From Clostridia bacterium (GTDB lineage: Bacteria; Bacillota; Clostridia; Oscillospirales; Acutalibacteraceae): a stretch of DNA of 64,000 bases. This document shows, one piece after another, positions 37,956 through 46,063 of this stretch. The stretch lies in assembly GCA_017550105.1 (NCBI GenBank), contig JAFYLQ010000063.1:1-64000 (forward strand). The letters run 5' to 3'. Under the pieces are notes generated by a model. The model did not search any database and was not told the origin of the DNA. It saw nothing but the letters and a program-made list of their open reading frames with translations. Numbering within the stretch: position 1 is the first letter of the stretch; each line of letters starts with the position of its first letter. Made by a program: the position numbers and the translations under genes.

Positions 37956-38705
37956 TTACTCTTCCTCAATATTCATTTCTGCATAAAGCATACACATACT
38001 CAGTGCCGTAATTGCAGCGGTTTCGGTACGCAAAATTCTTTTTCCCAAGGATACAATACGTCCACCCACCTGCTCCGCAAGGTCGATTTCCTTTTCGTCA
38101 AAGCCACCCTCAGGACCAATTAAAATTCCCACTTTCATACCCTTTTTCATTTTAGAAAGGGCATTTTTGGTGGATTCCATACCATCCTTTGACTCGTAAG
38201 GCACTAAGAAAAGGTCCATTTCCTCGGCTTTTTTCAAGGCATTTTTATATGATAAAATATCAAAAACCTCAGGGATTACAGTTCTTTTACTCTGCTTTGC
38301 GGCACTTTCGGAAATAGCCTGCCAGCGAGCTTGCTTTGACTTCTTTTTCTTTTCTTCGATTTTTACAACGCACCTGCTCATTTCCACAGGGATAACACCC
38401 TCGGCGCCGAGCTCAACCGCCTTCTGGATAACAAGTTCCATTTTGTCACTCTTGGGAAGCCCCTGAAAAAGATAAAGCTTCACAGGAAGGCTTGTATCCT
38501 GATAATTTTCCTCAGTTATTTCGGCAATGGCGGTGTCGGACGTAATTTCGGCAAGTGTACAAAGGTCACTTTTACCCTGAACGCTTACTAAAAAGGTATC
38601 CCCCACCTTCATACGAAGCACGTTTTTAATATGATTAAAATCCCCATCGGTGATGTAATAAAAGTCACCGTGACGATTACTCTCACTTACAAAAAAATTA
38701 TGCAT
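37956..38705 (-). CDS. rsmE: 16S rRNA m3U1498 methyltransferase
   Basis: SPOUT methyltransferase, 249 residues. The N-terminal PUA-like part has HIKNVLRMKVGD; the catalytic domain has LIGPEGGFDEKEI and LGKRILRTETAAI, which are diagnostic for RsmE. Preceded by a near-perfect promoter. Confidence 0.95.
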   Translation of the reverse strand: MHNFFVSESNRHGDFYYITDGDFNHIKNVLRMKVGDTFLVSVQGKSDLCTLAEITSDTAIAEITEENYQDTSLPVKLYLFQGLPKSDKMELVIQKAVELGAEGVIPVEMSRCVVKIEEKKKKSKQARWQAISESAAKQSKRTVIPEVFDILSYKNALKKAEEMDLFLVPYESKDGMESTKNALSKMKKGMKVGILIGPEGGFDEKEIDLAEQVGGRIVSLGKRILRTETAAITALSMCMLYAEMNIEEE

Positions 38706-38727
38706 TGTAACACATCCTTTGCAGTTG

Positions 38728-38756
38728 ATTATAGCAAATTACAACACTTGTGTCAA
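38728..38756 (-). promoter_or_regulatory. rsmE promoter
   Basis: Minus strand: TTGACA (38756-38751), 17 bp, TATAAT (38733-38728). Both boxes match consensus exactly. Confidence 0.75.
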
Positions 38757-38805
38757 AGCTATTCTTTTAACAGGGACTATTCTTGCATAGCCCGAAACAA
38801 CACCA

Positions 38806-38842
38806 AAAAAACGGGTCAGGAACAAACCCTGACCCGTTTCGG
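38806..38842 (-). terminator. Terminator after the SHOCT membrane protein
   Basis: AACGGGTCAGG pairs with CCTGACCCGTT; on the minus strand it is followed by TTTTTTGG. Confidence 0.85.
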
Positions 38843-38854
38843 ATATTTATGTAA

Positions 38855-39496
38855 TTATAAGCCTAAAAGTTCTTTTTTCTTAGCATCAAACTCTTCCTGT
38901 GTAATTGCACCCATATCAAGAAGCTCTTTGAATTTTTTGATTTCGTCAGTATTTGAAAGCGTTTCCGTTGTGTCATTAACAACCGTTGTTTCGCTTGACT
39001 CATCAATCGGCTTAATAACTATCGGCTCAATGTTAGTCAATTTGAATTTTTTGTAGCATTCGATAACAGGTATGCATACCAACAAACCCAATTCAATATA
39101 ACTACCTATTGTAGATATAACCGCTATATTGAAATACTCGCCCTGCCAAGATGAAGTACCCTTATAATTAGTAGCAATAACAACCATAAGCGTCATTATA
39201 GCTAACGGAACAAACATAGCAATCAGTGCTATTTTGTTTTCGGGTATCTTTTCGCCTATGAAAATATCCGCAACAAAATAAGCAATAACCGCCACAAGCA
39301 CGATTATAAAAAACCAGAAAACCAAACCGCAAAAATCAGCTAACTGCACTGTCATTATATCATACAAACTAATATTGCTCTGCGACCTATTTCCAAACAT
39401 AGTGTATGTTTTCCAAACAAACATTGTTTCGGTAAAGGGCAAAATTAATGCTATGCAACCCACTATAATTTGTGCTATTGATAACTTTTTTCTCAT
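38855..39496 (-). CDS. Membrane protein with C-terminal SHOCT domain
   Basis: 213 residues. Four hydrophobic segments (about 8-25, 55-78, 88-108 and 125-145) are followed by a Thr/Glu-rich linker and a C-terminal SHOCT domain (EIKKFKELLDMGAITQEEFDAKKKELL). SHOCT is a short helical, probably oligomerising module of unknown role. It follows a lipoprotein gene by 20 bp and is likely under the same XRE-controlled promoter. Confidence 0.75.
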   Translation of the reverse strand: MRKKLSIAQIIVGCIALILPFTETMFVWKTYTMFGNRSQSNISLYDIMTVQLADFCGLVFWFFIIVLVAVIAYFVADIFIGEKIPENKIALIAMFVPLAIMTLMVVIATNYKGTSSWQGEYFNIAVISTIGSYIELGLLVCIPVIECYKKFKLTNIEPIVIKPIDESSETTVVNDTTETLSNTDEIKKFKELLDMGAITQEEFDAKKKELLGL

Positions 39497-39516
39497 TCTT
39501 TGTTTTGTCCTTTCGA

Positions 39517-39870
39517 TTAATATCCAAGTTCAAAATCAAACATTACATCGCTAAATACAAATTCCTCAGTAGTTTCGTTATATGTTGCTTTTATTCCGAA
39601 TTCATACGAAACACTTTCACCTGTGTCAGACAAAACAAATTCAGCAGTACCCATCATTGCCCATACATTACTACCGTCATTAGCACGGCGTGTATAAGTA
39701 ATAGTGGGCTTTCCTGTTATCATATCACCCAACGCATTCTCGATGTAGTCTTCCATATATTCAACAGCATCTGCTTCAAGTCTTTCTTCAGGCGAGGCTT
39801 CTTTTAACCCGCAAGCACAAAAGCTAAAAAGAGTAACTAAAACCAAAATAAGTGAAATTGTTTTTTTCAT
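39517..39870 (-). CDS. Small lipoprotein, unknown function
   Basis: 117 residues with a lipoprotein signal (hydrophobic stretch then FSFCAC lipobox near residue 20) and a compact secreted domain of about 95 residues. ATG at 39870 has GGGGGG upstream. It is the first gene behind a promoter carrying two XRE-type operators. No family recognised. Confidence 0.7.
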   Translation of the reverse strand: MKKTISLILVLVTLFSFCACGLKEASPEERLEADAVEYMEDYIENALGDMITGKPTITYTRRANDGSNVWAMMGTAEFVLSDTGESVSYEFGIKATYNETTEEFVFSDVMFDFELGY

Positions 39871-39962
39871 AGCAATCCCCCCTTCCACAAAAAAGTTCGC
39901 AATTGAAGTTATATATCCTTAAAAGGCACAACCTCAATTTGTTGCCTTATAAAGCCAATACA

Positions 39963-40013
39963 TTAACCGATATTGGTTAATATGATTATATACCGTTTTC
40001 GGTTAATATTCAA
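39963..40013. promoter_or_regulatory. Divergent promoter region with two palindromic operators
   Basis: Operators: TTAACC-GATATT-GGTTAA (39963-39980) and ACCG-TTTT-CGGT (39992-40003), 26 bp apart, each followed by TAATAT. The minus-strand lipoprotein promoter is TTGAAT (40013-40008), 17 bp, TATAAT (39990-39985). One operator therefore lies inside the spacer and the other just past the -10 box. The adjacent XRE protein is the obvious ligand. Its own promoter may be TTAACC/TTATAT across the same bases. Confidence 0.65.
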
Positions 40014-40030
40014 GTAGGGAGTGATAAAAA

Positions 40031-40246
40031 ATGATTTCCTACGACAATTTATGGAAGGTTATGCAGGAAAAAGGCGTAACACAGTATGCTTTAATAAAAA
40101 AATATAATATAAGCCCCGCTCAAATCACACGACTGAAACGAAATGAAAGTGTCAGCACCCATACCATAGAAACGTTCTGCAGAATCCTTGATTGCAGAGT
40201 TGAAAACATAATGGAATATATACCCGATGAAATAACAAATGAATAA
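40031..40246 (+). CDS. XRE-family regulator (Cro/C1 type)
   Basis: 71 residues. The HTH core is TQYALIKKYNISPAQITRLKRN, with a short C-terminal part (ETFCRILDCRVENIMEYI) typical of the small clostridial XRE group. AGGGAGTG lies upstream of the ATG. It is divergent from the lipoprotein/SHOCT pair, with two operator palindromes between, so it probably represses both directions. Confidence 0.88.
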   Translation: MISYDNLWKVMQEKGVTQYALIKKYNISPAQITRLKRNESVSTHTIETFCRILDCRVENIMEYIPDEITNE

Positions 40247-40250
40247 TAAA

Positions 40251-40287
40251 AAGAAAATCCGTCCTCTTACGAGAATGGATTTTCTTT
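40251..40287. terminator. Terminator between XRE gene and duplicated-domain gene
   Basis: GAAAATCC pairs with GGATTTTC, flanked by A- and T-rich sequence; convergent genes can share it. Confidence 0.7.
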
Positions 40288-40292
40288 ACTTA

Positions 40293-40829
40293 TCATACAT
40301 ATTTTGAAAAAACATCAACATAGCGAGAAGCAAATGTTACTGAAGTGATTTGTGAAAAAGGTATTTCGTAACATTCGTCCTGCCAAATACCGTCTGCATC
40401 GAAATGTTTGAAAATAACTTTTGATTTTAACACCTTCTCAATTTTTCCAATTGCAAATTCACATTCATCATCAACTAAGCTTTCCCTTTCAACAATTATA
40501 TTAAAGTCAACGTTTGAAAGTGATAAAAACACGCTATACCAATCAGTAATATCAATTTGTGGAGTTTGCATTTTATCTAAAATACCCTCTGCCTTTATAA
40601 TCTCCAAACATTTGTCATTTTTAATTTCAGCCTTTTTAACATCGCGAAAGCGCCTTATTGAAAATCCGTCAAGAATAAAGTCATCTTCATTCGCGCCAAG
40701 GAATAACTTGTCACTAGTAATCAAAGGAAAATAGTATCGATAATTTACATCATACTTGAAAAACACACGACAAAGATTTTTTGGCTCTATCGCAGAAGAA
40801 ACCAAAGTTTTTATTTCGGACTTTTTCAT
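40293..40829 (-). CDS. Hypothetical protein with two similar beta-rich halves
   Basis: 178 residues, no signal or membrane segment. The halves (about 15-75 and 118-178) share a pattern of K-x-hydrophobic strands ending in a DGFSIRRFRDVKKAEI / CYEIPFSQITSVTFAS type segment, suggesting a tandem domain. The fold looks LSm- or Tudor-like, but I do not recognise a named family. ATG at 40829 follows GGTGAT; GTG at 40838 is an alternative. Confidence 0.6.
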   Translation of the reverse strand: MKKSEIKTLVSSAIEPKNLCRVFFKYDVNYRYYFPLITSDKLFLGANEDDFILDGFSIRRFRDVKKAEIKNDKCLEIIKAEGILDKMQTPQIDITDWYSVFLSLSNVDFNIIVERESLVDDECEFAIGKIEKVLKSKVIFKHFDADGIWQDECYEIPFSQITSVTFASRYVDVFSKYV

Positions 40830-40892
40830 TTTTATCACCGCCTTTGTGTATTATAGCATAAAAACTCCGACAAATCGATGTGAAGCATTGTA

Positions 40893-41044
40893 TCTCATCA
40901 ATTCCGCAAGGAATTGCATATCATCAAAACTTTAGTTTTGTATATCATCAAGCCGACATAAATACACACTTCGTGTGATGATATACGCCTACGGCGATGA
41001 TATACACGACTGCGTCGTGATGATATACCAAGCCTGTCGGCTTG
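40893..41044. repeat. Array of six different hairpins with inverted separators
   Basis: Hairpins: CAATTCC-GCAA-GGAATTG (40899-40916), CAAAAC-TTTA-GTTTTG (40925-40940), CACAC-TTC-GTGTG (40965-40977), CGCC-TAC-GGCG (40986-40996), CACGAC-TGC-GTCGTG (41005-41019) and CAAGCC-TGTC-GGCTTG (41029-41044). Separators left of the third hairpin read TCTCATCA or ATATCATCA (40893, 40918, 40942); those to its right read TGATGATATAC (40976, 40995, 41018), the reverse complement. A long-range pair ATCAAGCCGACA (40947-40958) with TGTCGGCTTGAT (41035-41046) encloses the right half. No ORF. Confidence 0.85.
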
Positions 41045-41045
41045 A

Positions 41046-41081
41046 TAAAAAAACTCTCGTTCCTTTGAACGAGAGTTTTTT
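41046..41081. terminator. Bidirectional terminator next to tRNA-Thr
   Basis: AAAAAACTCTCGTTC, loop CTTT, GAACGAGAGTTTTTT. It directly follows the tRNA 3' end on the minus strand. Confidence 0.92.
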
Positions 41082-41082
41082 C

Positions 41083-41158
41083 TGGAGCTGATAACCGGAT
41101 TTGAACCGGTGACCTCATCCTTACCAAGGATGCACTCTACCGACTGAGCTATATCAGC
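41083..41158 (-). tRNA. tRNA-Thr (anticodon GGU)
   Basis: 76 nt on the minus strand, starting GCTGATATAGCTCAG. Acceptor stem GCTGATA/TATCAGC, D arm TCAGTCGGTAGAG, anticodon loop TTGGTAA with anticodon GGT, T arm CCGGTTCAAATCCGG, and an encoded CCA end. Confidence 0.97.
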
Positions 41159-41183
41159 AAATACTTATTAACAAGCAAGAGAT

Positions 41184-41212
41184 ATTATACATATTGTTTG
41201 GTCCATTGTCAA
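41184..41212 (-). promoter_or_regulatory. tRNA-Thr promoter
   Basis: Minus strand: TTGACA (41212-41207), 17 bp, TATAAT (41189-41184); both boxes perfect. Confidence 0.8.
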
Positions 41213-41295
41213 GTTATTTGAATTAAAAATATTTTTTATAGCATTTATTTGCGTTTTTCCTTTCTTATTGATATTTCTATAGCACGTACAATTTC

Positions 41296-41318
41296 GGGCT
41301 GGGCAAGCCACAGCCCCT
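41296..41318. repeat. Small palindromic repeat GGGCTG...CAGCCC
   Basis: GGGCTG (41297-41302), loop GGCAAGCCA, CAGCCC, then CTACGA. It looks like one of the dispersed G/C-rich palindromes of gut Clostridia; no coding function. Confidence 0.4.
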
Positions 41319-41384
41319 ACGAGGGTTATCATTCTCAACAACAGAATACAAACCGTACGTTTTTACAAAGAGTTATTACTACGC

Positions 41385-41770
41385 GACAGCCAACCTTCCT
41401 GCGTAAGGAGGAAGGGGGACCACCTTGTGTTAAATTTGATGACACAATTTACTTTCAAGCGAGATAATAATTTTGTTTAATTGCTTAGTTAAGCGGAGTG
41501 GTGGAAAGTCCCATTCAGTTGATTTTTACACCAAGTCATTAGGACTCTCCACCGCTCCGACTTGAATTTATTACTCTCGCGCTTAAAACTTTTATTTATA
41601 ACTTTCAATGATGTTAAGTCCTCTTGCGGTCCCCAAAATTGTTTGCTCGTTATTCGCTTCGCACAATTTTGACCGCTACGCCAACTCACACTCCCTGCAT
41701 CCGCCACCAACGGCGGTCGTGTTCCTTGCCCCCTCTCTCCTTGCGCAGAGAGGTTGTTCTTCGCTTACAA
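41385..41770. repeat. Decayed inverted-repeat (MITE-like) element in a gene-free stretch
   Basis: The region 41213-41834 has no credible gene. Outer arms AACCTTCCTGCGTAAGGAGG (from 41392) and, on the other strand, AACCTCTCTGCGCAAGGAGA (from 41754 down) match in inverted orientation. Inner arms CGGAGTGGTGGAAAGTCC (from 41494) and CGGAGCGGTGGAGAGTCC (from 41558 down) do likewise. Arms are unequal in length, so indels have accumulated. Additional small hairpins lie at 41425-41447 (TTGTGT/ACACAA) and 41635-41670 (AAAATTGT/ACAATTTT), and GTTGTT/AACAAC with TTTTTTT at 41754-41781 could terminate transcription. ORFs of 70-76 codons here are repeat translations, not genes. Confidence 0.55.
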
Positions 41771-41834
41771 CAACTTTTTTTACAATCGGCACTTGTATCC
41801 CTTTAACTTTGCGTTTCATAATCTCCTTTCTCCC

Positions 41835-41863
41835 TTGACCTAAACAGCTTAAAACTGTATAAT
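41835..41863 (+). promoter_or_regulatory. Promoter of the GH3 gene
   Basis: TTGACC (41835-41840), 17 bp, TATAAT (41858-41863); the ribosome site GGAGGTG follows after about 10 bp. Confidence 0.7.
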
Positions 41864-41886
41864 TCTTTTATATGGAGGTGTTGGTA

Positions 41887-44313
41887 ATGAACGCTACAGA
41901 AAAAGTAAAGCGTAAGCTTTTTAACGTAATCGGTCTTGTGGTAAACAGACTTGCTCAGAATGAGGCTTCAGATACCGAAAACTTTGAAAAAACAGTTACC
42001 GAGGGTATGCCCGAGCTTTTAAGAGAGGCTGCGGCAGAGGGTACTGTGCTTTTAAGAAACGACGGTATTTTACCTATAAAGGAAAACGAGGTTATCTCGC
42101 TTTTCGGCAGGGTGCAGAATGACTATATCTACGTGGGCTACGGCTCGGGCGGTGACGTTATAAAGCCCTATACGGTGAATCTTACCGAGGGTCTTCGCAA
42201 TAACGGTGCAAGTCTCAACGAGGATTTAGCAAGTATTTATGATAAATGGTGCAAGGAAAACGTGCCTGACCATGGTTTTTGGGGTCACTGGCCCCACTAT
42301 TATGACGAAATGCCCGTTGATGACAGTACCATAAAAGAAGCTTCCGAAAACAGCGACGTTGCGGTTATTGTAATCGGCAGAGCCGCAGGTGAGGACCGTG
42401 AAAACACCCTTACAAAAGGAAGCTACTATTTAACCGATGATGAAAAATCCTTAATTGCAAGGGTTTCGGAAAGCTTTAAAAAGACCGTTATTGTTTTAGA
42501 CATCGGCGGTATTATTGATATGAGCTGGGAAAGTGAGCTCCTTAAGGGTGATTCGGCAATTCTTATCCCCTGGCAGGGTGGTATGGAAAGCGGCAATGCG
42601 GTTGCAGAGGTGCTTTTAGGAAAAGCCGAGCCCTCGGGCAGATTGACCGACACTATTGCAAAATCCTACGAGGACTACCCCTCATCCGATAACTTCGGAA
42701 ACCGTGAATACAATAACTACACCGAGGACATCTACGTTGGCTACCGCTATTTTGAAACCTTCAACAAGGATGCGGTTTTGTACCCCTTCGGCTTCGGACT
42801 CGGCTACACCGATTTTGAAAGAACGCTTCTTTCTGCCGAAAGCAATAACAATGCACTTAGCCTTAAGGTATCAACCAAAAATATCGGCAACTATTATTCA
42901 GGTAAGGATGTTTTGCAGATTTACGTTGAAGCACCTCAGGGTCTTTTAGGTAAACCCGCACGTGTTTTGTGTGCATACGAAAAATCCGCTAAATTAAATT
43001 GCGGCGAAGCACAGGAATTCGACTTCGACATTCCCTTTTATACCTTTGCTTCATACGATGACGGTAGCAAAACACCCTATAAATCATCATATATAATTGA
43101 AAAGGGCGTTTATAACGTTTATCTCGGCGGTGACGTAAGAAGTGCTGAAAGGATTTATTCCTTTGAAATCACCGAGGATATTGTACTTGAGGCACTCAAG
43201 GAGGTTGCGGCACCCAAAGAAGACTTCAACCGTCTTACCCCCAAGGAGCATAACGGCAAATTCGAAAAATCCTATGAAAAAGCACCTCTTTCAACCGATA
43301 ATTTAAAGGAGATAATTTTGTCAGAGCTTCCCGAGGATTTCGGCACTCGCAAAAATCGTGACATTAAATTATCCGACGTAAAAAGTGGCAAGGCAGCTCT
43401 TGAGGACTTCATTTCTCAGTTGACTCTTGAGGAGCTTGAAGCCATAAGCCGTGGCGACTACGTAATGAACAGTCCCCTTGGTGCCAAAGGTAATGCAGGT
43501 GCCATGGGTGGTGTGCTCCCCTCTTTAAGAGAATTAGGCATTGAGCCCCTTACCACCACCGACGGACCCTCGGGCATAAGGCTTCTTGCCTGTTGCTCGT
43601 TACTTCCCTCGGGCACTTCAATTGCATCTATGTGGAATAAGGACTTAGCCCACAGAGTATACAAAAAAATCGGTGCGGAAATGAAGATAAAAGGCTCCGA
43701 CATTCTTTTAGCACCGGGTATGAATATTCACCGCAGTCCCCTTTGCGGCAGAAACTTTGAATATTATTCCGAGGACCCCTTCTTAACAGGTAAAACTGCC
43801 GCCGCAGTTGTTTCGGGATTACAAAGCGAAGGCGTTGCCGCTTGTCCCAAGCACTTTGCCTGTAACAATCAGGAAACTAACCGAAATAAAAATGATTCCC
43901 GACTTTCCGAAAGAGCATTACGAGAAATATACCTTAAGGGCTTCGAAATCTGCATAAAAGAAGCACAGCCCTTAACCATTATGACCTCTTACAATAAAAT
44001 AAACGGCGTCTGGGCTCACTATCACTACGACCTTTGTACAAGGGTGCTTCGTCAGGAATGGGGTTACGACGGCTTAGTAATGACCGACTGGTGGATGCAA
44101 TACACCGAAAGCCCCGAATTTAAAAAGGTTAAATCCAACGGCTACCGTGTAAGAGCGGGTGTTGACGTATTAATGCCCGGTGGCAAACGCTCGGGCAAAC
44201 GAAAGCCCGACGGCACTCTACTTAACACCTACCAGAAGAAGGACGGCATAACCCTTGGCGAAATGCAAAGAACTGCCAAGAACGTTGTAAATCTTGTAAT
44301 GAAATTAAAATAA
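41887..44313 (+). CDS. Glycoside hydrolase family 3, circularly permuted (beta-glucosidase-like)
   Basis: 808 residues without signal peptide, so intracellular. Domains are in inverted order for GH3. First is the alpha/beta sandwich (about 45-290, from ELLREAAAEGTVLLRNDG), then an Fn3-like domain (about 310-430), then the barrel (about 500-800). The nucleophile is Asp734 in GLVMTDWW; TTDGPSGIR, GRNFEYYSEDP and CPKHFACNNQE are barrel motifs. This arrangement is known from rumen Butyrivibrio and Ruminococcus enzymes that split cello-oligosaccharides. ATG at 41887 is set by GGAGGTG; the ATG at 41872 overlaps that site. Confidence 0.92.
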   Translation: MNATEKVKRKLFNVIGLVVNRLAQNEASDTENFEKTVTEGMPELLREAAAEGTVLLRNDGILPIKENEVISLFGRVQNDYIYVGYGSGGDVIKPYTVNLTEGLRNNGASLNEDLASIYDKWCKENVPDHGFWGHWPHYYDEMPVDDSTIKEASENSDVAVIVIGRAAGEDRENTLTKGSYYLTDDEKSLIARVSESFKKTVIVLDIGGIIDMSWESELLKGDSAILIPWQGGMESGNAVAEVLLGKAEPSGRLTDTIAKSYEDYPSSDNFGNREYNNYTEDIYVGYRYFETFNKDAVLYPFGFGLGYTDFERTLLSAESNNNALSLKVSTKNIGNYYSGKDVLQIYVEAPQGLLGKPARVLCAYEKSAKLNCGEAQEFDFDIPFYTFASYDDGSKTPYKSSYIIEKGVYNVYLGGDVRSAERIYSFEITEDIVLEALKEVAAPKEDFNRLTPKEHNGKFEKSYEKAPLSTDNLKEIILSELPEDFGTRKNRDIKLSDVKSGKAALEDFISQLTLEELEAISRGDYVMNSPLGAKGNAGAMGGVLPSLRELGIEPLTTTDGPSGIRLLACCSLLPSGTSIASMWNKDLAHRVYKKIGAEMKIKGSDILLAPGMNIHRSPLCGRNFEYYSEDPFLTGKTAAAVVSGLQSEGVAACPKHFACNNQETNRNKNDSRLSERALREIYLKGFEICIKEAQPLTIMTSYNKINGVWAHYHYDLCTRVLRQEWGYDGLVMTDWWMQYTESPEFKKVKSNGYRVRAGVDVLMPGGKRSGKRKPDGTLLNTYQKKDGITLGEMQRTAKNVVNLVMKLK

Positions 44314-44321
44314 AAGCTATA

Positions 44322-44360
44322 AAAAAGAACCCCGATTCAAATGAATCGGGGTTTAATTTT
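44322..44360. terminator. Terminator after the GH3 gene
   Basis: AACCCCGATTCA, loop AA, TGAATCGGGGTT, flanked by A- and T-runs; shared with the convergent lipase gene. Confidence 0.9.
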
Positions 44361-44368
44361 TAAATCAA

Positions 44369-46063
44369 TTATTCAATTACGTAGGGGATTTCACCTGCGA
44401 TGTAAAGAATGTACTTTACGTCAACAGTTGTGATTTCGCCATCCTCGTCGATGTCGCCAACCTCAAGCTGATAATCGGTTGCTTTAACCTGACCTGCGGC
44501 AATCTTAAGTGCAAGCTTAGCGTCAACTGTGTTAACTGCACCACTGTTGTCTACGTCACCAAGAAGACCATCAATTGTAATAGGAGTTACGTGTCTCTTA
44601 TATGTGTTGTAAAGAGAGAACTGAGGATGATTTTCTTTGTCGGTGTGTACTGTGTACTGCTCATCAGCCTTAAGGAGCCAGATGATAGTATCCAATGTGC
44701 CGTCGTCAGCATTGTACTGACTGTGGCTCATATTCTTGATAAGCCATGTCTGTTCGGGGAACATTGCTGTTGACATATCAATCTTGTAGTCCCAAGAAAT
44801 GTGATTGTGACCATCTTTAATTTTCTGAGTGTAAACCTGAGCCCAGTCATCGTGTGCCTGAAGGTAAAGTGCACAAGTTGCGCCACCTGTCATATATTCA
44901 ACGTCGATAACCTCGTCGCTCTGCTTGTATTCTGAGCTAACGGGTACCATCTGACGGTTGTAACCGCAAACGATTGCAAAGTTCATACCGTCGTCCTGAG
45001 CAGCTTCGATAATCTGCTTAGCGTTTGTCTGAATTTCGTTGTAGGGGTCAATTACTGCTTCAAGGTTTGCATCAATGCCTTCGGGGAAGAGGAATTCCTT
45101 TGCTGCTTCGTAATCTTCACCGGGAACAAGAGCCCACAAACTGGGCATACCTGACATAAGAGGAATAAGGCTATCTTCGTAAACGTAAGGTATAACACCC
45201 TGAATTGCTGCGTTGATATCACCGAAGTACTCGTGTGAAAGACCCTCGTAGCTTGCAATGAAGGAGATAATATATGCTGCAATGTGAGTTGTTGCGCTAA
45301 CGTCTGCAGATTTAACAAGGTAGTTTTCAACTGCATAGATATCAAGCTCGATATTGCCACTGAAAAGGTTACCTACAAGGCTTGTGCCCTGCCATGCGGG
45401 AGAAGCGAAAACACAGTTGTTAATACGCTTACCGCCGTTAGCATCAAGGTATGCAAGCATAACTGCTGAACCAAGGCTGAGGCAAACAACGTTAACCTTC
45501 TTTGCGCCCTCTTTAGCTCTTACGTCGTTGATGAAGTCTTTAAGCTCTTCAGCAAGGTCGATGGGGCTCTTACGCCAGTCGTAGCTGAAGCAGTATGCTT
45601 TGTCTTCACCGTACATTTTAGCTGTATCAAGTGTAAAGGTTGTGAAGTACTGAGCCTTTTCTTCTTCAGTATATTCAGCGATGGGCTTGTCGGTTACGTA
45701 GTAGCCGATATCATTTTTGGGAGTACCATCGGTATTGTAAGCGATGGGCTCGAAATATTTATTGAGAGCGGGAATGAAGCTATCTGCAAAAGCTTCAAAG
45801 TCCTTATCGTTGTAACCATACTTGATAAGACCGCCTATAAAGGCACCGCCTACGTCTGTAATCATAGCTTCGATGTCGGTGTCGCTGCCGAAGAATGCCT
45901 CCTTCTGGTTTTCGGTACCGAAATCTGTGTAAAGCTTTGTTGAAGCGAAGCCGTCAACAATTACGAGGGGCATATCGTCAGCCGCAGCAACGGGCATAAC
46001 GAAAGCAAGTGCTACCATAACCATCGCAAGTGTGAGGCACACAATTTTCTTGGTTGCTTTCAT
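44369..46063 (-). CDS. Secreted LCAT-like acyltransferase/lipase with C-terminal dockerin
   Basis: 564 residues. Signal peptide (about 1-28, ending PVAAAD), an alpha/beta-hydrolase domain with FSYDWRKSP (an LCAT-family motif) and a nucleophile elbow VVCLSLGSA, where Cys replaces the usual first Gly. The last 62 residues form a type I dockerin with two calcium loops, GDVDNSGAVNTVDAKLALK and GDIDEDGEITTVDVKYILY. Dockerins attach enzymes to cohesin scaffolds, and lipid-type hydrolases are unusual cargo. ATG at 46063 follows AGGAGG. No cohesin gene in the window. Confidence 0.85.
   Translation of the reverse strand: MKATKKIVCLTLAMVMVALAFVMPVAAADDMPLVIVDGFASTKLYTDFGTENQKEAFFGSDTDIEAMITDVGGAFIGGLIKYGYNDKDFEAFADSFIPALNKYFEPIAYNTDGTPKNDIGYYVTDKPIAEYTEEEKAQYFTTFTLDTAKMYGEDKAYCFSYDWRKSPIDLAEELKDFINDVRAKEGAKKVNVVCLSLGSAVMLAYLDANGGKRINNCVFASPAWQGTSLVGNLFSGNIELDIYAVENYLVKSADVSATTHIAAYIISFIASYEGLSHEYFGDINAAIQGVIPYVYEDSLIPLMSGMPSLWALVPGEDYEAAKEFLFPEGIDANLEAVIDPYNEIQTNAKQIIEAAQDDGMNFAIVCGYNRQMVPVSSEYKQSDEVIDVEYMTGGATCALYLQAHDDWAQVYTQKIKDGHNHISWDYKIDMSTAMFPEQTWLIKNMSHSQYNADDGTLDTIIWLLKADEQYTVHTDKENHPQFSLYNTYKRHVTPITIDGLLGDVDNSGAVNTVDAKLALKIAAGQVKATDYQLEVGDIDEDGEITTVDVKYILYIAGEIPYVIE

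Noticed and set aside
40893..41044. CRISPR array
   Set aside because: The repeated pieces are only 9-11 bases and change orientation in the middle; the parts between are hairpins, not spacers, and no cas gene is present.
41249..41838. ORFs of 60-76 codons on both strands
   Set aside because: They lie in inverted-repeat sequence, lack ribosome sites and overlap each other.
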